A stretch of 64,000 nt of DNA from NCBI RefSeq assembly GCF_900103785.1, contig NZ_FNHE01000016.1, forward strand, positions 24,747 through 88,746. Direction: 5' to 3'. Source of the DNA: Geodermatophilus siccatus (lineage in GTDB: Bacteria; Actinomycetota; Actinomycetes; Mycobacteriales; Geodermatophilaceae). The translations under genes were made by a program, and so were the position numbers. Numbering within the stretch: the stretch's first letter is position 1; each line of letters starts with the position of its first letter. Below are positions 1 to 7,511 of this stretch, one piece after another. Below the pieces are notes generated by a model that ran no database searches, was not told where the DNA came from, and was given only the letters and a program-made list of their open reading frames with translations.

Positions 1-187
1 CGCTCGTCCCCGGCGCCGTTGCCGGGACTCGACATGCGTGCAGAGACGGTAACGCCTCGGAACGCCGGGGAGTGCCGCCCCGCCGGGGACGTGTCGCCCT
101 GGCGGGGGACACGCCGTGGCCGGATCGGGCGTGTCCGTGGCGCTGCACCCGCCGTTCCGGGACGTGTCCTCACGGCGGCGCTGACGC

Positions 188-484
188 TCAGGGCCGTGGG
201 TTCGTCCGCGTCCAGCCGCGCTCGTCCCGCCGTCCGCCGAGTGCGGCCCGGCAGCGCCGGCAGACCTCCTGCACCTCCTCGGCGTGGCGGCCGGACTCCG
301 GCTGCACGTCGGCCCAGCTGACGTGCGGGAAGCGGGCCAGCCGCGACCGGCTCAGCGACAGGCCGCAGACCGTCTCGTTGCGGCCGCGCTCCCACGCGTG
401 GACCTCGCCGGAGGGGTAGCGGATGCCGTCGTCGGGGTCGACCCACTGGCCGCCGGCCGCGACGGCCGCGTTGCGGAGTGCCAT
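188..484 (-). CDS. small conserved hypothetical protein
   Basis: A 98-residue protein with no known function. The N-terminal half is well-formed (WVDPDDGIRYPSGEVHAWER, followed by a Cys in ETVCGLSLSRSRL and a C-x2-C near residue 75), which reads like a compact conserved actinobacterial protein rather than a chance frame; three cysteines and several histidines could bind a metal. The ATG start has no clear Shine-Dalgarno sequence. Its neighbour on the same strand is another small Cys-containing gene. Function is not inferred. Confidence 0.55.
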   Translation of the reverse strand: MALRNAAVAAGGQWVDPDDGIRYPSGEVHAWERGRNETVCGLSLSRSRLARFPHVSWADVQPESGRHAEEVQEVCRRCRAALGGRRDERGWTRTNPRP

Positions 485-517
485 GGAGGGGCCGGTACCC
501 GCAGCGGCCGGGTGCGC

Positions 518-724
518 TCAGGTCCAGGTGCGGGCCGCGGCGGTCCAGCGGGACGTGGGCGAGGGCACCGCGGCGGACGGGGCGCGCCGGGTGAACTCGT
601 CGGCGCTCGGGCGGCAGCCGCCGGGACAGTCGACCGCGACGGGGACCCCATCGCGCCAGCCCACCGCCGCGCACCGGCCGCAGGTCGGACACGTCTCCCA
701 GGTGAGGCGCTCACCGGTGCTCAT
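518..724 (-). CDS. small zinc-ribbon-like protein
   Basis: A 68-residue protein starting at an internal ATG of a longer open frame whose upstream part only reads through the tRNA scar. Residues 10-40 hold a CPTCGRC motif and a CPGGC motif about 20 residues later, the spacing of a small zinc ribbon. The C-terminal third is Ser/Thr/Arg-rich and probably disordered. It lies just upstream of the other small Cys-containing gene on the same strand, with 33 bases between them. Role unknown; a nucleic-acid or protein-binding adaptor is possible. Confidence 0.45.
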   Translation of the reverse strand: MSTGERLTWETCPTCGRCAAVGWRDGVPVAVDCPGGCRPSADEFTRRAPSAAVPSPTSRWTAAARTWT

Positions 725-849
725 GCCGGTCACCTCCGCGCCGCGGCCTCCGCGACGGCGATGGGGGACCGGCGTCCTGGATTCGACCGACGGCTCCCCC
801 GGACACGGCGGACGGTACCCACGGCGTCGCTGCGTAACCAGGGCCGAGG

Positions 850-888
850 TGCCCCGGCAGGACTCGAACCTGCGGCACACGGTTCAGG
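850..888 (-). repeat. partial tRNA-Arg 3' half, att-like scar
   Basis: About 39 bases match the 3' half (acceptor strand, T-arm, variable loop, start of the anticodon arm) of the intact tRNA-Arg(CCT) at 2422-2494, with one missing C and a few substitutions. No 5' half follows, so it cannot be a functional tRNA. Integrative elements that use a tRNA 3' end leave exactly this kind of duplicate at the distal end, and an integrase fragment lies beside the intact tRNA, in the same interval. Confidence 0.65.
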
Positions 889-1371
889 GCTGCGTCCAGC
901 GGGTGACCGGACGCTGTTGATCGTCAATGAACATCGCGGCTGAGCTGCGGTCATACCGTTCGTGCGCTGCGGTCCTCGAGGGCTTCGGCTGGACGTCCTG
1001 CGGACCGAGTGCGGCCATCGGCTCCAGGCCGATGACGGGAGCTGCCGCTTCCCGCCGGGATGGGCCACGGCCCACCCTTTCCCGACCGGTGCAGCCCGAC
1101 GGGAGCCGGTTGCGGGAAGCGACCAGACGTGTGGACGGGCCCTGCCGACGGGTTGCTGGGTCGGTGCCAGCCTGGTCAGGGGTCGGCTCGGCGATCACGG
1201 TCGCATGCCCGCAGGGACAGCAGCCGGCGTGATCCCATCGCTCATGGTGGGCACCCAGCTCGGCCCGCACCGGAGGACAGCCGCCGAGCCGACTTTCCGA
1301 GATGGTGCGACGGCGGCTCACCTCGACCGAGGAGCCCGAGCAAGCCGTGGATTCGAGTGGCGCTCGACAGG
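889..1371. other. gene-poor interior of the putative element remnant
   Basis: About 480 bases between the tRNA scar and the DUF1326 gene. Base composition is visibly less GC-biased than the flanks, and open frames on both strands give low-complexity, Arg/Pro/Ser-rich translations without recognisable domains. I see no gene, RNA or repeat I can support here. Confidence 0.4.
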
Positions 1372-1977
1372 TCAGGAACTCCAGTCGAAGGTGCCCGACG
1401 TGCCGGAGCCGCCGCTCTCCCATTCTCGCATGTCCGGTCCCGACCAGCTGCTGCCGTCACTTCGGGTCAGAGTGACGGTCCCGAGTGCGAACGCCGTGGC
1501 GGCCGCCGCATCCTGCACTGCCGTTGCCCTGCCCGTCGGGTCCTGCAGAGGCGCCTGGTACTCCACGCGACCGACATCCCCGATGCGCATCGACGGAGTC
1601 TCGCCGTCGTTCAGCTCGATCCTGGTGATCTCCGGAGGGAGCCACTCCGAGATCGTCCCCTGCCAGACGGCCTCGAGGTGCCCACCCCGCCTGCCGGAGA
1701 ATATCTCCGCGAGTTCCGTCCGCTGCTCCTGGCTCGCCGACTCATCGAGATACAGACGGGCAATGCCGTTACCGCTGAAGAAGTCTGCAGGCCAATCGGC
1801 CCGGAAGACGACCTTCCCGCCGCGGAGGTCTACGCCGTCAGACTGTCCTTCTTGCACGTCGAAGAACAGGACCCCCGAACACCATCCCTGGTCGGGTTCG
1901 GCTGGGCCGAGCCAGCACGGGCACCACATCTTGCAGCTGCAGTGCTCCCACCATCGTCCCCTGACAGACCAGGCCAT
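1372..1977 (-). CDS. DUF1326 domain-containing protein
   Basis: A 201-residue protein. The N-terminus (WSVRGRWWEHCSCKMWCPC) carries the cysteine pattern typical of the DUF1326 family, whose function is unknown; the remainder has the family-like LNDGETPSMRIGDVGRVEYQ stretch and ends in a serine/glycine tail. The ATG is preceded by a strong GGGAGGAG at 5-bp spacing, so the gene is probably expressed. It is the only intact gene between the partial tRNA-Arg copy and the intact tRNA, so it may be cargo of a lost integrative element, or a gene trapped in that interval. Confidence 0.8.
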   Translation of the reverse strand: MAWSVRGRWWEHCSCKMWCPCWLGPAEPDQGWCSGVLFFDVQEGQSDGVDLRGGKVVFRADWPADFFSGNGIARLYLDESASQEQRTELAEIFSGRRGGHLEAVWQGTISEWLPPEITRIELNDGETPSMRIGDVGRVEYQAPLQDPTGRATAVQDAAAATAFALGTVTLTRSDGSSWSGPDMREWESGGSGTSGTFDWSS

Positions 1978-2218
1978 CGCTCCTCCCTGGTACGAGACCC
2001 CGCCTCACGGTGCACTCTCTTCGACACCAGGCAGTGCCTGAAGGGCTTGCTCGCGTCGTTCACTTCGGCGTGCCGACCTGCTGGGTCAGCGCGGACCGAA
2101 CAAGACAGTGTTGCTCTGACAGAGGCATCGGTCCAGGGCCACTGGCTCTCAAGGCTGGTCGTCGGCTGGACTGCACGTCTGGGACGGAGTAGAGCCGGGC
2201 AGCGCCGCCTGCACCGCC

Positions 2219-2377
2219 GACGGCCTGGCCTTCCCGTCGCAGTCCGGCACGCCGCTTCGGGTGCAGGACTTCTGCCGGGGCCACTTCGACCGGGCAGCGG
2301 TTCCTGCTGGCATCGAGGGCCCGGTGCCCCACGAGCAGCGCCACACGGCCGCATCGCTCGCCATCGCCTCCGGCGCC
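2219..2377 (+). pseudogene. tyrosine recombinase (integrase) C-terminal fragment
   Basis: The frame reads GLAFPSQSGTPLRVQDF, then FDRAAVPAGIEGPVPHEQRH and TAASLAIASGA. This is the stretch of phage/AICE integrases around the second catalytic box (H-x-x-R, here HEQR, followed by HTAASLAI). The expected VQ-x-x-LGH and the catalytic Tyr region are missing, and nothing upstream resembles the rest of the enzyme, so this is a remnant. It ends about 45 bases from the 3' end of tRNA-Arg(CCT), the usual place of an integrase beside its attachment site. Confidence 0.7.
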
Positions 2378-2421
2378 TCACCTGAGGCGCCGGACAAGCC
2401 GCTGAGCTGCAGGTACGCCAG

Positions 2422-2494
2422 TGCCCCCGGCAGGATTCGAACCTGCGACACACGGTTTAGGAAACCGATGCTCTATCCCCTGAGCTACGGGGGC
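2422..2494 (-). tRNA. tRNA-Arg (anticodon CCT)
   Basis: The minus strand folds as a 73-nt cloverleaf: acceptor GCCCCCG pairs with CGGGGGC, D-arm TAGCTCAGGGGATAGAGC, anticodon loop TTCCTAA giving anticodon CCT, and T-arm CAGGTTCGAATCCTG. The discriminator is A and CCA is not encoded. It reads AGG codons. Its 3' half is the probable integration target of the remnant to its left (850-2421). Confidence 0.95.
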
Positions 2495-2570
2495 TCGTCG
2501 GCGCGGGGCCGACCGGGGCGTACCCGTCGAGGTTAGCGGGCCATGCGGCGGACCCCGTCCGCGGCGCCCT

Positions 2571-2972
2571 GTGGTGGCTACCGTCGTCCCCGTGGTCGTC
2601 CTGCTCTTCGAGCTGGTGGTGCTGCTGGCCCTCGTCGGCCTGCTGCTCTACGCCCTGGGCGTCTGGTCCGCGCGTCCGGCCGTCCCGCCGGCCGCCGGCC
2701 GGCAGCGCCTGTCCGGACGGGAGCAGGCCCGGCTCGCAGACGCGGTGGCCCGTGCCCGCTGGACGCCGGCGCACGACGAGGTGGACGGCGAGACGCGGGT
2801 GCTGCTGCGGCGGTCCTACCCCGGCCCCGACGGGCTGCCGGTCGTGCTCGAGGAGCGGGTCTACACGGCCTTCTCGTCGGCCGACCCGGCCTGGGAGTCG
2901 CTGTTCACCGAGGCGATGTCAGCCGCCCGGTTCCGGTGCTCGTTCTTGAACGCGGAGGAGTCCGCCGGCTGA
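2571..2972 (+). CDS. single-pass membrane protein of unknown function
   Basis: A 133-residue protein with one hydrophobic segment at residues 4-28 (a run of V and L) followed by an Arg/Ala-rich linker and a soluble C-terminal domain of about 70 residues (DGETRVLLRRSYPGPDGLPV). Two adjacent GTG codons could start it; the first is used here. It lies alone behind tRNA-Arg and converges on the hydrolase gene, whose 3' end it overlaps by 112 bases. I do not recognise the family. Confidence 0.65.
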   Translation: MVATVVPVVVLLFELVVLLALVGLLLYALGVWSARPAVPPAAGRQRLSGREQARLADAVARARWTPAHDEVDGETRVLLRRSYPGPDGLPVVLEERVYTAFSSADPAWESLFTEAMSAARFRCSFLNAEESAG

Positions 2973-3763
2973 CCGGCCCGGCGGGCGGCCTCCTCGACGA
3001 GCCGCACGATGGTCCGCGGTCGGTCCGACTGGGGTGCGTGCCCGGCCCACAGCAGCGGGACGAAGCGGGACCCGGGGACCAGCGGCAGGTAGCGCACCGT
3101 CTGTCCCGAGGCGACCCAGTCGGCCACGCCCTGCACGAGGGTGACCGGGCAGTCGATGCGGTCCAGACCCCGCGGGACGTCGAGCAGCAGCCCCCACAGC
3201 AGGGTGCGCCAGAAGTCGCGGGAGTCGGCGAAGCCCTCGCGCGCCCCGACGGCCTCCTCGGCGGAGGTGCTCCACGGGCGCGCCTTGAGCGGGGCCAGCA
3301 GCGCAGCCCGGCCGAGTGCGGAGCGGGACAGCGGGTCGACCAGCGGCGCGATCGTGCGCAGGGCCACCCGAGCCAGGGTCATCCCGCCGCCCTGGAGGGC
3401 CCGCTCGGGCGGCATGTTGAGCCCGGACGGCGCGATCGCCACGACGGACCGCGCGCGGCCGCGGACGGCCAGCTCGAGGGCGACCCGGGCGCCCAGCGAG
3501 TTGCCGAGCACGTGCACCCGGCCGACGCCCTGGTCGTCGAGGGTCCGCTCGACCGCGTCGGTGATCGCGGCGACCGTGGGCCGCTCGTCGAGGGCCGGCG
3601 AGCGGCCGACCCCGGGCAGGTCGACGTCCAGGACGTCGAAGCGCTCGGCCAGGGACCCGACGACGGCGGTGAAGTCGCGCTGCGAGCTGCCCATGCCGTG
3701 GAGCAGCAGCAGCGGTTCGCCGGTGCCGGTGCCGGTGCGGGTGAGGGAGAGCGGTGCGGTCAC
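2861..3763 (-). CDS. alpha/beta hydrolase
   Basis: A 300-residue alpha/beta-hydrolase. The oxyanion-hole motif is HGMG at residues 22-25, the nucleophile elbow is GNSLG with Ser89, and the C-terminal His is in WAGHAPQ near residue 253. Substrate cannot be told from sequence; esterase, haloalkane dehalogenase-like or C-C hydrolase activity are all possible. The last ~37 residues (Ser/Asp/Asn-rich) are encoded inside the convergent gene 2571-2972 and are not family-like, so the original stop may have been lost. No operon partner. Confidence 0.85.
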   Translation of the reverse strand: MTAPLSLTRTGTGTGEPLLLLHGMGSSQRDFTAVVGSLAERFDVLDVDLPGVGRSPALDERPTVAAITDAVERTLDDQGVGRVHVLGNSLGARVALELAVRGRARSVVAIAPSGLNMPPERALQGGGMTLARVALRTIAPLVDPLSRSALGRAALLAPLKARPWSTSAEEAVGAREGFADSRDFWRTLLWGLLLDVPRGLDRIDCPVTLVQGVADWVASGQTVRYLPLVPGSRFVPLLWAGHAPQSDRPRTIVRLVEEAARRAGQPADSSAFKNEHRNRAADIASVNSDSQAGSADEKAV

Positions 3764-3808
3764 CCTTCCTGGGTACCCGGGGCGGACTCCGGGCCGGGGT
3801 GAGTCTCC

Positions 3809-5104
3809 TCACGCCGCGTCGACCGAGGCAGCGGGCCGGGAGCCCACCCGGGACAGCCCCGTCGACAGCGCGATGGCGACCACGATGCCGATGACCGGCG
3901 GGATGCCGATGCCGAGCTCACCGCTGAGCCACGCGAGGGCGGCGGCCACCGCGTAGGCGAGCAGGTTCGGCCACCGCACCGCGGGCGGGATCGTGCCGGT
4001 GGGGATGCCGCGCCGCCGCCAGCGGGCGAGGAAGTCGCCGATGATGACGCCGCCCAGCGGGGGGATGAACGTGCCGAGCAGTCCCAGGTACTCGACGAGG
4101 TGGTTCTGCACCCCGGTGAGCGCGAGCACGGTGCCGACCACCGCGCCGCCGATCACGAACGGGCCCTTGCTGGGACGGTCGAACAGCTCGGCGCCGGCCA
4201 CCCCGAAGGCGTAGGCCGTGTCGGCGTTGCTCTTCCAGAGGTTCCCGAACAGCAGCACCAGACCCCAGCCGACCAGCCCGAGCTGGTACAGGACCAGGAC
4301 GAAGTCGCCCTCGCCGAAGGTCAGCGCCCCGATCGCGCCGAAGAACACCATGAGCCCGTTGCCGACGAGGAAGCCGATGACGCAGGCCCACACCGCGTGC
4401 GAGCCGCGCCGGGCGAACCGGGTCCAGTTGGGCGCCTGGGTGCCGGCGGACACGAACGTGCCGACGACGGTGGTGATGGCGACGGCGACGGCCATCGACG
4501 CCGTCGGCCGGACGCTCGTCAGTCCCCCGAGGCCGCCGACCTCCTGCAGCGACCGGCCGACCACCCAGAACGCCAGGACGAGGATCAGCGGGGTGGAGAC
4601 CAGCGAGACCCAGTACATGCCGCGGTAGCCCCAGTAGGCCGTGGCGCACATCAGCACGCTGGTGAGGACCATGACCGCGGCCCGGGCACCGTACGAGCGC
4701 CAGTCCAGCGCCTCGGCGGTCAGGTCGCCGATGGTGCCGACGACGACCCCGTACCAGCCGATCTGCGTGCCGCCCAGCAGGATCGAGGCCAGCTTGGCAC
4801 CGCGGGTGCCCAGCGTGTAGCGGGCCATGACGACGGTGGTGAGGCCGGTCCGCGCGCCGACCCAGCCCATCACGGCCACGTACGCACCGAGGATGAGCGA
4901 ACCGGCGAGGATGACGAGCACGAGGTCGTCGAAGGCGAACGCCGGCCCCAGGGTGGCGCCGGCCAGCATCGTCGGGGTGAACACGGTGAAGCCGAGCAGC
5001 ACGACCGCGATCGAGAAGAACGACTTCCGCGCGTGCGCCGGGACCGGCGTGACCGGGTAGTCCGGGTCGACGACCTCCGCCGTCGGGGCCTCGGACGCGG
5101 TCAC
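3809..5104 (-). CDS. codB: cytosine/purine permease (NCS1 family)
   Basis: A 431-residue inner-membrane transporter with about 12 hydrophobic segments. It reads as a CodB-type NCS1 nucleobase:cation symporter throughout (for example GGTQIGWYGVVVGTIGDLT and FVSAGTQAPNWTRFARR). The GTG start at 5102-5104 overlaps the stop of the deaminase gene (GTGA), so the two are translationally coupled. Together they would import cytosine or a related base and deaminate it for salvage. Substrate is inferred from the partner gene. Confidence 0.9.
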   Translation of the reverse strand: MTASEAPTAEVVDPDYPVTPVPAHARKSFFSIAVVLLGFTVFTPTMLAGATLGPAFAFDDLVLVILAGSLILGAYVAVMGWVGARTGLTTVVMARYTLGTRGAKLASILLGGTQIGWYGVVVGTIGDLTAEALDWRSYGARAAVMVLTSVLMCATAYWGYRGMYWVSLVSTPLILVLAFWVVGRSLQEVGGLGGLTSVRPTASMAVAVAITTVVGTFVSAGTQAPNWTRFARRGSHAVWACVIGFLVGNGLMVFFGAIGALTFGEGDFVLVLYQLGLVGWGLVLLFGNLWKSNADTAYAFGVAGAELFDRPSKGPFVIGGAVVGTVLALTGVQNHLVEYLGLLGTFIPPLGGVIIGDFLARWRRRGIPTGTIPPAVRWPNLLAYAVAAALAWLSGELGIGIPPVIGIVVAIALSTGLSRVGSRPAASVDAA

Positions 5105-5598
5105 GACTCCTCCCCGATGTCCTCGAGCCACAGCTCCGGCCGCTCGGCGAGCATCCGCTCCATGAGGGCGAGGCAGTCCGGGTCGTCCAGCACGTCGACC
5201 TGCACGCCGCGGGACCGCAGCAGCTCCTCGGAGACCTGGAAGCTGCGGTTCTCGCCGACGACGACGCGCGGGATGTCGTAGAGCAGCGCCGTCCCCGCGC
5301 ACATGAGGCAGGGGGAGAGGGTCGTGTAGAGGACGCTGCGGCGGTACACCGACGCCGGCAGCCGGCCGGCCCGCTCGATGCAGTCGGTCTCCCCGTGCCG
5401 GATGGCGCTGGCCATCTGCACGCGGCGGTTGCGGCCGACGGCCAGCACCCGGTCGCCGTCCACCAACGCCGCACCGATCGGGACCCCGCCCTCCTCCCAG
5501 CCGATGCGCGCCTGTTCGACGGCCAGACCGAGGAAGAACCGGTCGCGCTCCTCCGGGGTCAGGTCGGCCGGGACGGTGGGCAGCGGCGGTGTGGTCAC
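5101..5598 (-). CDS. cytosine/nucleoside deaminase (CDA fold)
   Basis: A 165-residue zinc hydrolase of the cytidine-deaminase superfamily, closest in form to yeast-type cytosine deaminase. The zinc and proton-relay residues are visible: H68-G-E70 and PCLMC with Cys97 and Cys100; the C-terminus carries the EDIGEES-type ending seen in FCY1-like enzymes. The GTG start at 5598 has a GAGGAGG Shine-Dalgarno 6 bases upstream; longer frames upstream look non-coding. It is the first gene of a two-gene operon with the permease codB, which supports cytosine (or 5-methylcytosine, isocytosine) as substrate. Confidence 0.88.
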   Translation of the reverse strand: MTTPPLPTVPADLTPEERDRFFLGLAVEQARIGWEEGGVPIGAALVDGDRVLAVGRNRRVQMASAIRHGETDCIERAGRLPASVYRRSVLYTTLSPCLMCAGTALLYDIPRVVVGENRSFQVSEELLRSRGVQVDVLDDPDCLALMERMLAERPELWLEDIGEES

Positions 5599-5815
5599 GG
5601 GCTCCTCCTCGCAGGACGGCGGCGGTGTGATGGTGCAGGGCGGGCCCGGGTCCCCGCACCGCGGGTCGTGGACGGCGGTGCCCGGTGCGGCCGCGCCCCG
5701 CGGACCGTCGTCCCCGCTGCCGACGGCGAGCCGGTCCGGCCCGCGGAGCGGCTGCCGTGCGCCGGCTGGCAGCCCTGGCGACGTCCCCGGTGGGGGCGAC
5801 GGCAGGATGGGGGCC

Positions 5816-6262
5816 ATGGGTCAGGTCGTCGCCACCGCGGAACGGGTCGTCCGAGCGCCGGTGGACCGGGTGCGGTCCGCTCTCGCCGACTACGAGGGGA
5901 CGCGTCCCCGCGTGCTCCCCGAGCAGTTCAGCGGCTACCGGGTCGAGTCCGGCGGCCAGGGCGCGGGCACCCGTGTCGCCTGGCGCTTCGCCGCCACCTC
6001 CAAGCGGGTCCGCGACCAGCTGGTCGAGGTCGGCCAGCCCGACCCCGACACCCTGGTCGAGACCGACACCCGCTCGTCGATGGTGACCACCTGGACGCTG
6101 CACCCGGCCGACGCCGGGCTGACCACCGTCCGGGTGCGCACCACCTGGAACGGCGCCGGCGGCATCGGCGGCTTCTTCGAGCGCACCTTCGCACCCAAGG
6201 GGCTGCGCCGGGTGTACGAGGAGCTGCTGGGCCGGCTCGACCGCGAGGTCGCCACCTCCTGA
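5816..6262 (+). CDS. SRPBCC-family (START-like) protein
   Basis: A 148-residue protein of the polyketide cyclase/dehydrase-like SRPBCC fold: VVATAERVVRAPVDRVRSAL at the N-terminus, beta-rich middle, and the long C-terminal helix (GLRRVYEELLGRLDREV). Such proteins bind hydrophobic ligands; here the ligand is unknown. The ATG is 7 bases after a CAGGAT box and lacks a Shine-Dalgarno, consistent with leaderless translation. It is divergent from the deaminase gene and about 40 bases upstream of the sirtuin gene. Confidence 0.8.
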   Translation: MGQVVATAERVVRAPVDRVRSALADYEGTRPRVLPEQFSGYRVESGGQGAGTRVAWRFAATSKRVRDQLVEVGQPDPDTLVETDTRSSMVTTWTLHPADAGLTTVRVRTTWNGAGGIGGFFERTFAPKGLRRVYEELLGRLDREVATS

Positions 6263-6302
6263 GGTCGCGGCGCGGGTTGCCGGCGCGGGGGACCATGGCG
6301 GC

Positions 6303-7169
6303 GTGACCGCAGTCCCCACCGCCGTCGACCCGGCCACCGCAGACCCCGGCACCCTCGAGGACCTGGCCGCGCTCGTGGCGGACGGCGACGTCGTGGTCCT
6401 CTCGGGAGCCGGCCTGTCCACCGACTCCGGCATCCCCGACTACCGCGGGGCCACCGGGTCGCTGCGCCGGCACACGCCCATGACCTACCAGACGTTCCTG
6501 CGCGACCCGCGCGGCCGGCACCGCTACTGGGCGCGCAGCTTCGTGGGCTGGCCGCAGATCCGCGAGGCCCGGCCCAACGCCGGGCACGCCGCGGTCGCCG
6601 ACCTGCAGCGGGCCGGGCTGGTGACCGGGGTGGTCACGCAGAACGTCGACGGGCTGCACCAGGCCGCCGGCGCGCGGGACGTCGTCGAGCTGCACGGCGG
6701 GCTGGAGCGCACCGTCTGCCTGGCCTGCGGGGACGTCGCCGACCGCGGCGAGCTGCACGAGCGGCTGCACGCGGTCAACCCGCACTTCGGGCCGCACGTC
6801 GACGAGGTCAACCCCGACGGCGACGCCGAGCTGCCCGACGAGCTGCTCGACGGGTTCGTCATGGTCGACTGCCTGGCCTGCGGGCGCGGTCCGCTCAAGC
6901 CCGACGTCGTCTTCTTCGGCGAGACGGTGCCGCGCGACCGGGTGGACACCTGCTTCGCGATGGTCGAGCAGGCCGGCTCCCTGCTGGTCCTGGGCTCCTC
7001 CCTGACGGTGATGAGCGGCTACCGGTTCGTGCTGCGCGCCGAGAAGCTCGGCATACCCGTCGGGCTGGTCAACCTCGGCCCGACCCGGGGTGACGCGAAG
7101 GTCGACGTCCGGGTGGACGCCCCGCTCGGCACGGTGCTGCCCGACCTGGTCCGCCGTCTGGCTGCGTGA
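6303..7169 (+). CDS. Sir2-family NAD-dependent protein deacylase
   Basis: A 288-residue sirtuin. Seen: the NAD-binding GAGLSTDSGIPDYRG motif near residues 36-50, TQNVDGLHQ, the catalytic His in ELHGGLERTVC, and four zinc cysteines (C-x2-C in VCLACGD and C-x2-C in DCLACGRG), then GSSLTV and LVNLG of the Rossmann fold. The long insert between the Cys pairs and overall length resemble class II (SIRT4-like) actinobacterial sirtuins. It removes acyl groups from lysines using NAD. Its last codon overlaps the next gene (GTGA). Confidence 0.92.
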   Translation: MTAVPTAVDPATADPGTLEDLAALVADGDVVVLSGAGLSTDSGIPDYRGATGSLRRHTPMTYQTFLRDPRGRHRYWARSFVGWPQIREARPNAGHAAVADLQRAGLVTGVVTQNVDGLHQAAGARDVVELHGGLERTVCLACGDVADRGELHERLHAVNPHFGPHVDEVNPDGDAELPDELLDGFVMVDCLACGRGPLKPDVVFFGETVPRDRVDTCFAMVEQAGSLLVLGSSLTVMSGYRFVLRAEKLGIPVGLVNLGPTRGDAKVDVRVDAPLGTVLPDLVRRLAA

Positions 7170-7480
7170 CGCGCGAGGTCGGCCGCACCGAGGACGGCCG
7201 CTGGCTGGTCGTCGACGGCCGGCGCTGGCGGGCGGCCGACCCCGCGCTGCCCGACGACGTCCGCGCCCGCCTGCTGCACCACCTCGGGGTGGCGCGCTCG
7301 GCGGTGCGGTCTGCCGGCCGCACCGGGGACGACGCCGCGCTGGCCGCCGCCCGCGCCCGGGTGCGGCTGGCCAAGACCGGGCTGGGGGAGCGCGGCACCG
7401 CGTGGTGGGAGCAGGACGACGCCGCGCGCCGGGCCCGCTGGGAGGCCGCCCTCTCCGCGTTGGACGCGCCGGGCGGTTGA
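7166..7480 (+). CDS. conserved hypothetical protein downstream of sirtuin
   Basis: A 104-residue soluble, Arg/Ala-rich protein with a conserved-looking core (GRWLVVDGRRWRAADPALPD, later GLGERGTAWWEQ) and a predicted helical arm between. I recognise it as a short actinobacterial family that databases sometimes label 'biopolymer transporter Tol', a name with no support in the sequence: no signal peptide or membrane segment is present. Its start overlaps the sirtuin stop by 4 bases, so the two are co-translated. Confidence 0.75.
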   Translation: MTREVGRTEDGRWLVVDGRRWRAADPALPDDVRARLLHHLGVARSAVRSAGRTGDDAALAAARARVRLAKTGLGERGTAWWEQDDAARRARWEAALSALDAPGG

Positions 7481-7511
7481 CCCCGCGTCGGTCCGGGAAG
7501 GAGGAGCCGCG

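Noticed and set aside
850..925. second functional tRNA-Arg
   Set aside because: Only the 3' half is present; no 5' acceptor strand or D-arm can be formed from the bases that follow.
3809..6433. 874-residue minus-strand frame
   Set aside because: It is the cytosine permease frame extended upstream through the deaminase, SRPBCC and sirtuin genes. Only the 431-residue part from GTG 5104 has transporter sequence; the extension is Arg/Gly/Pro-rich shadow.
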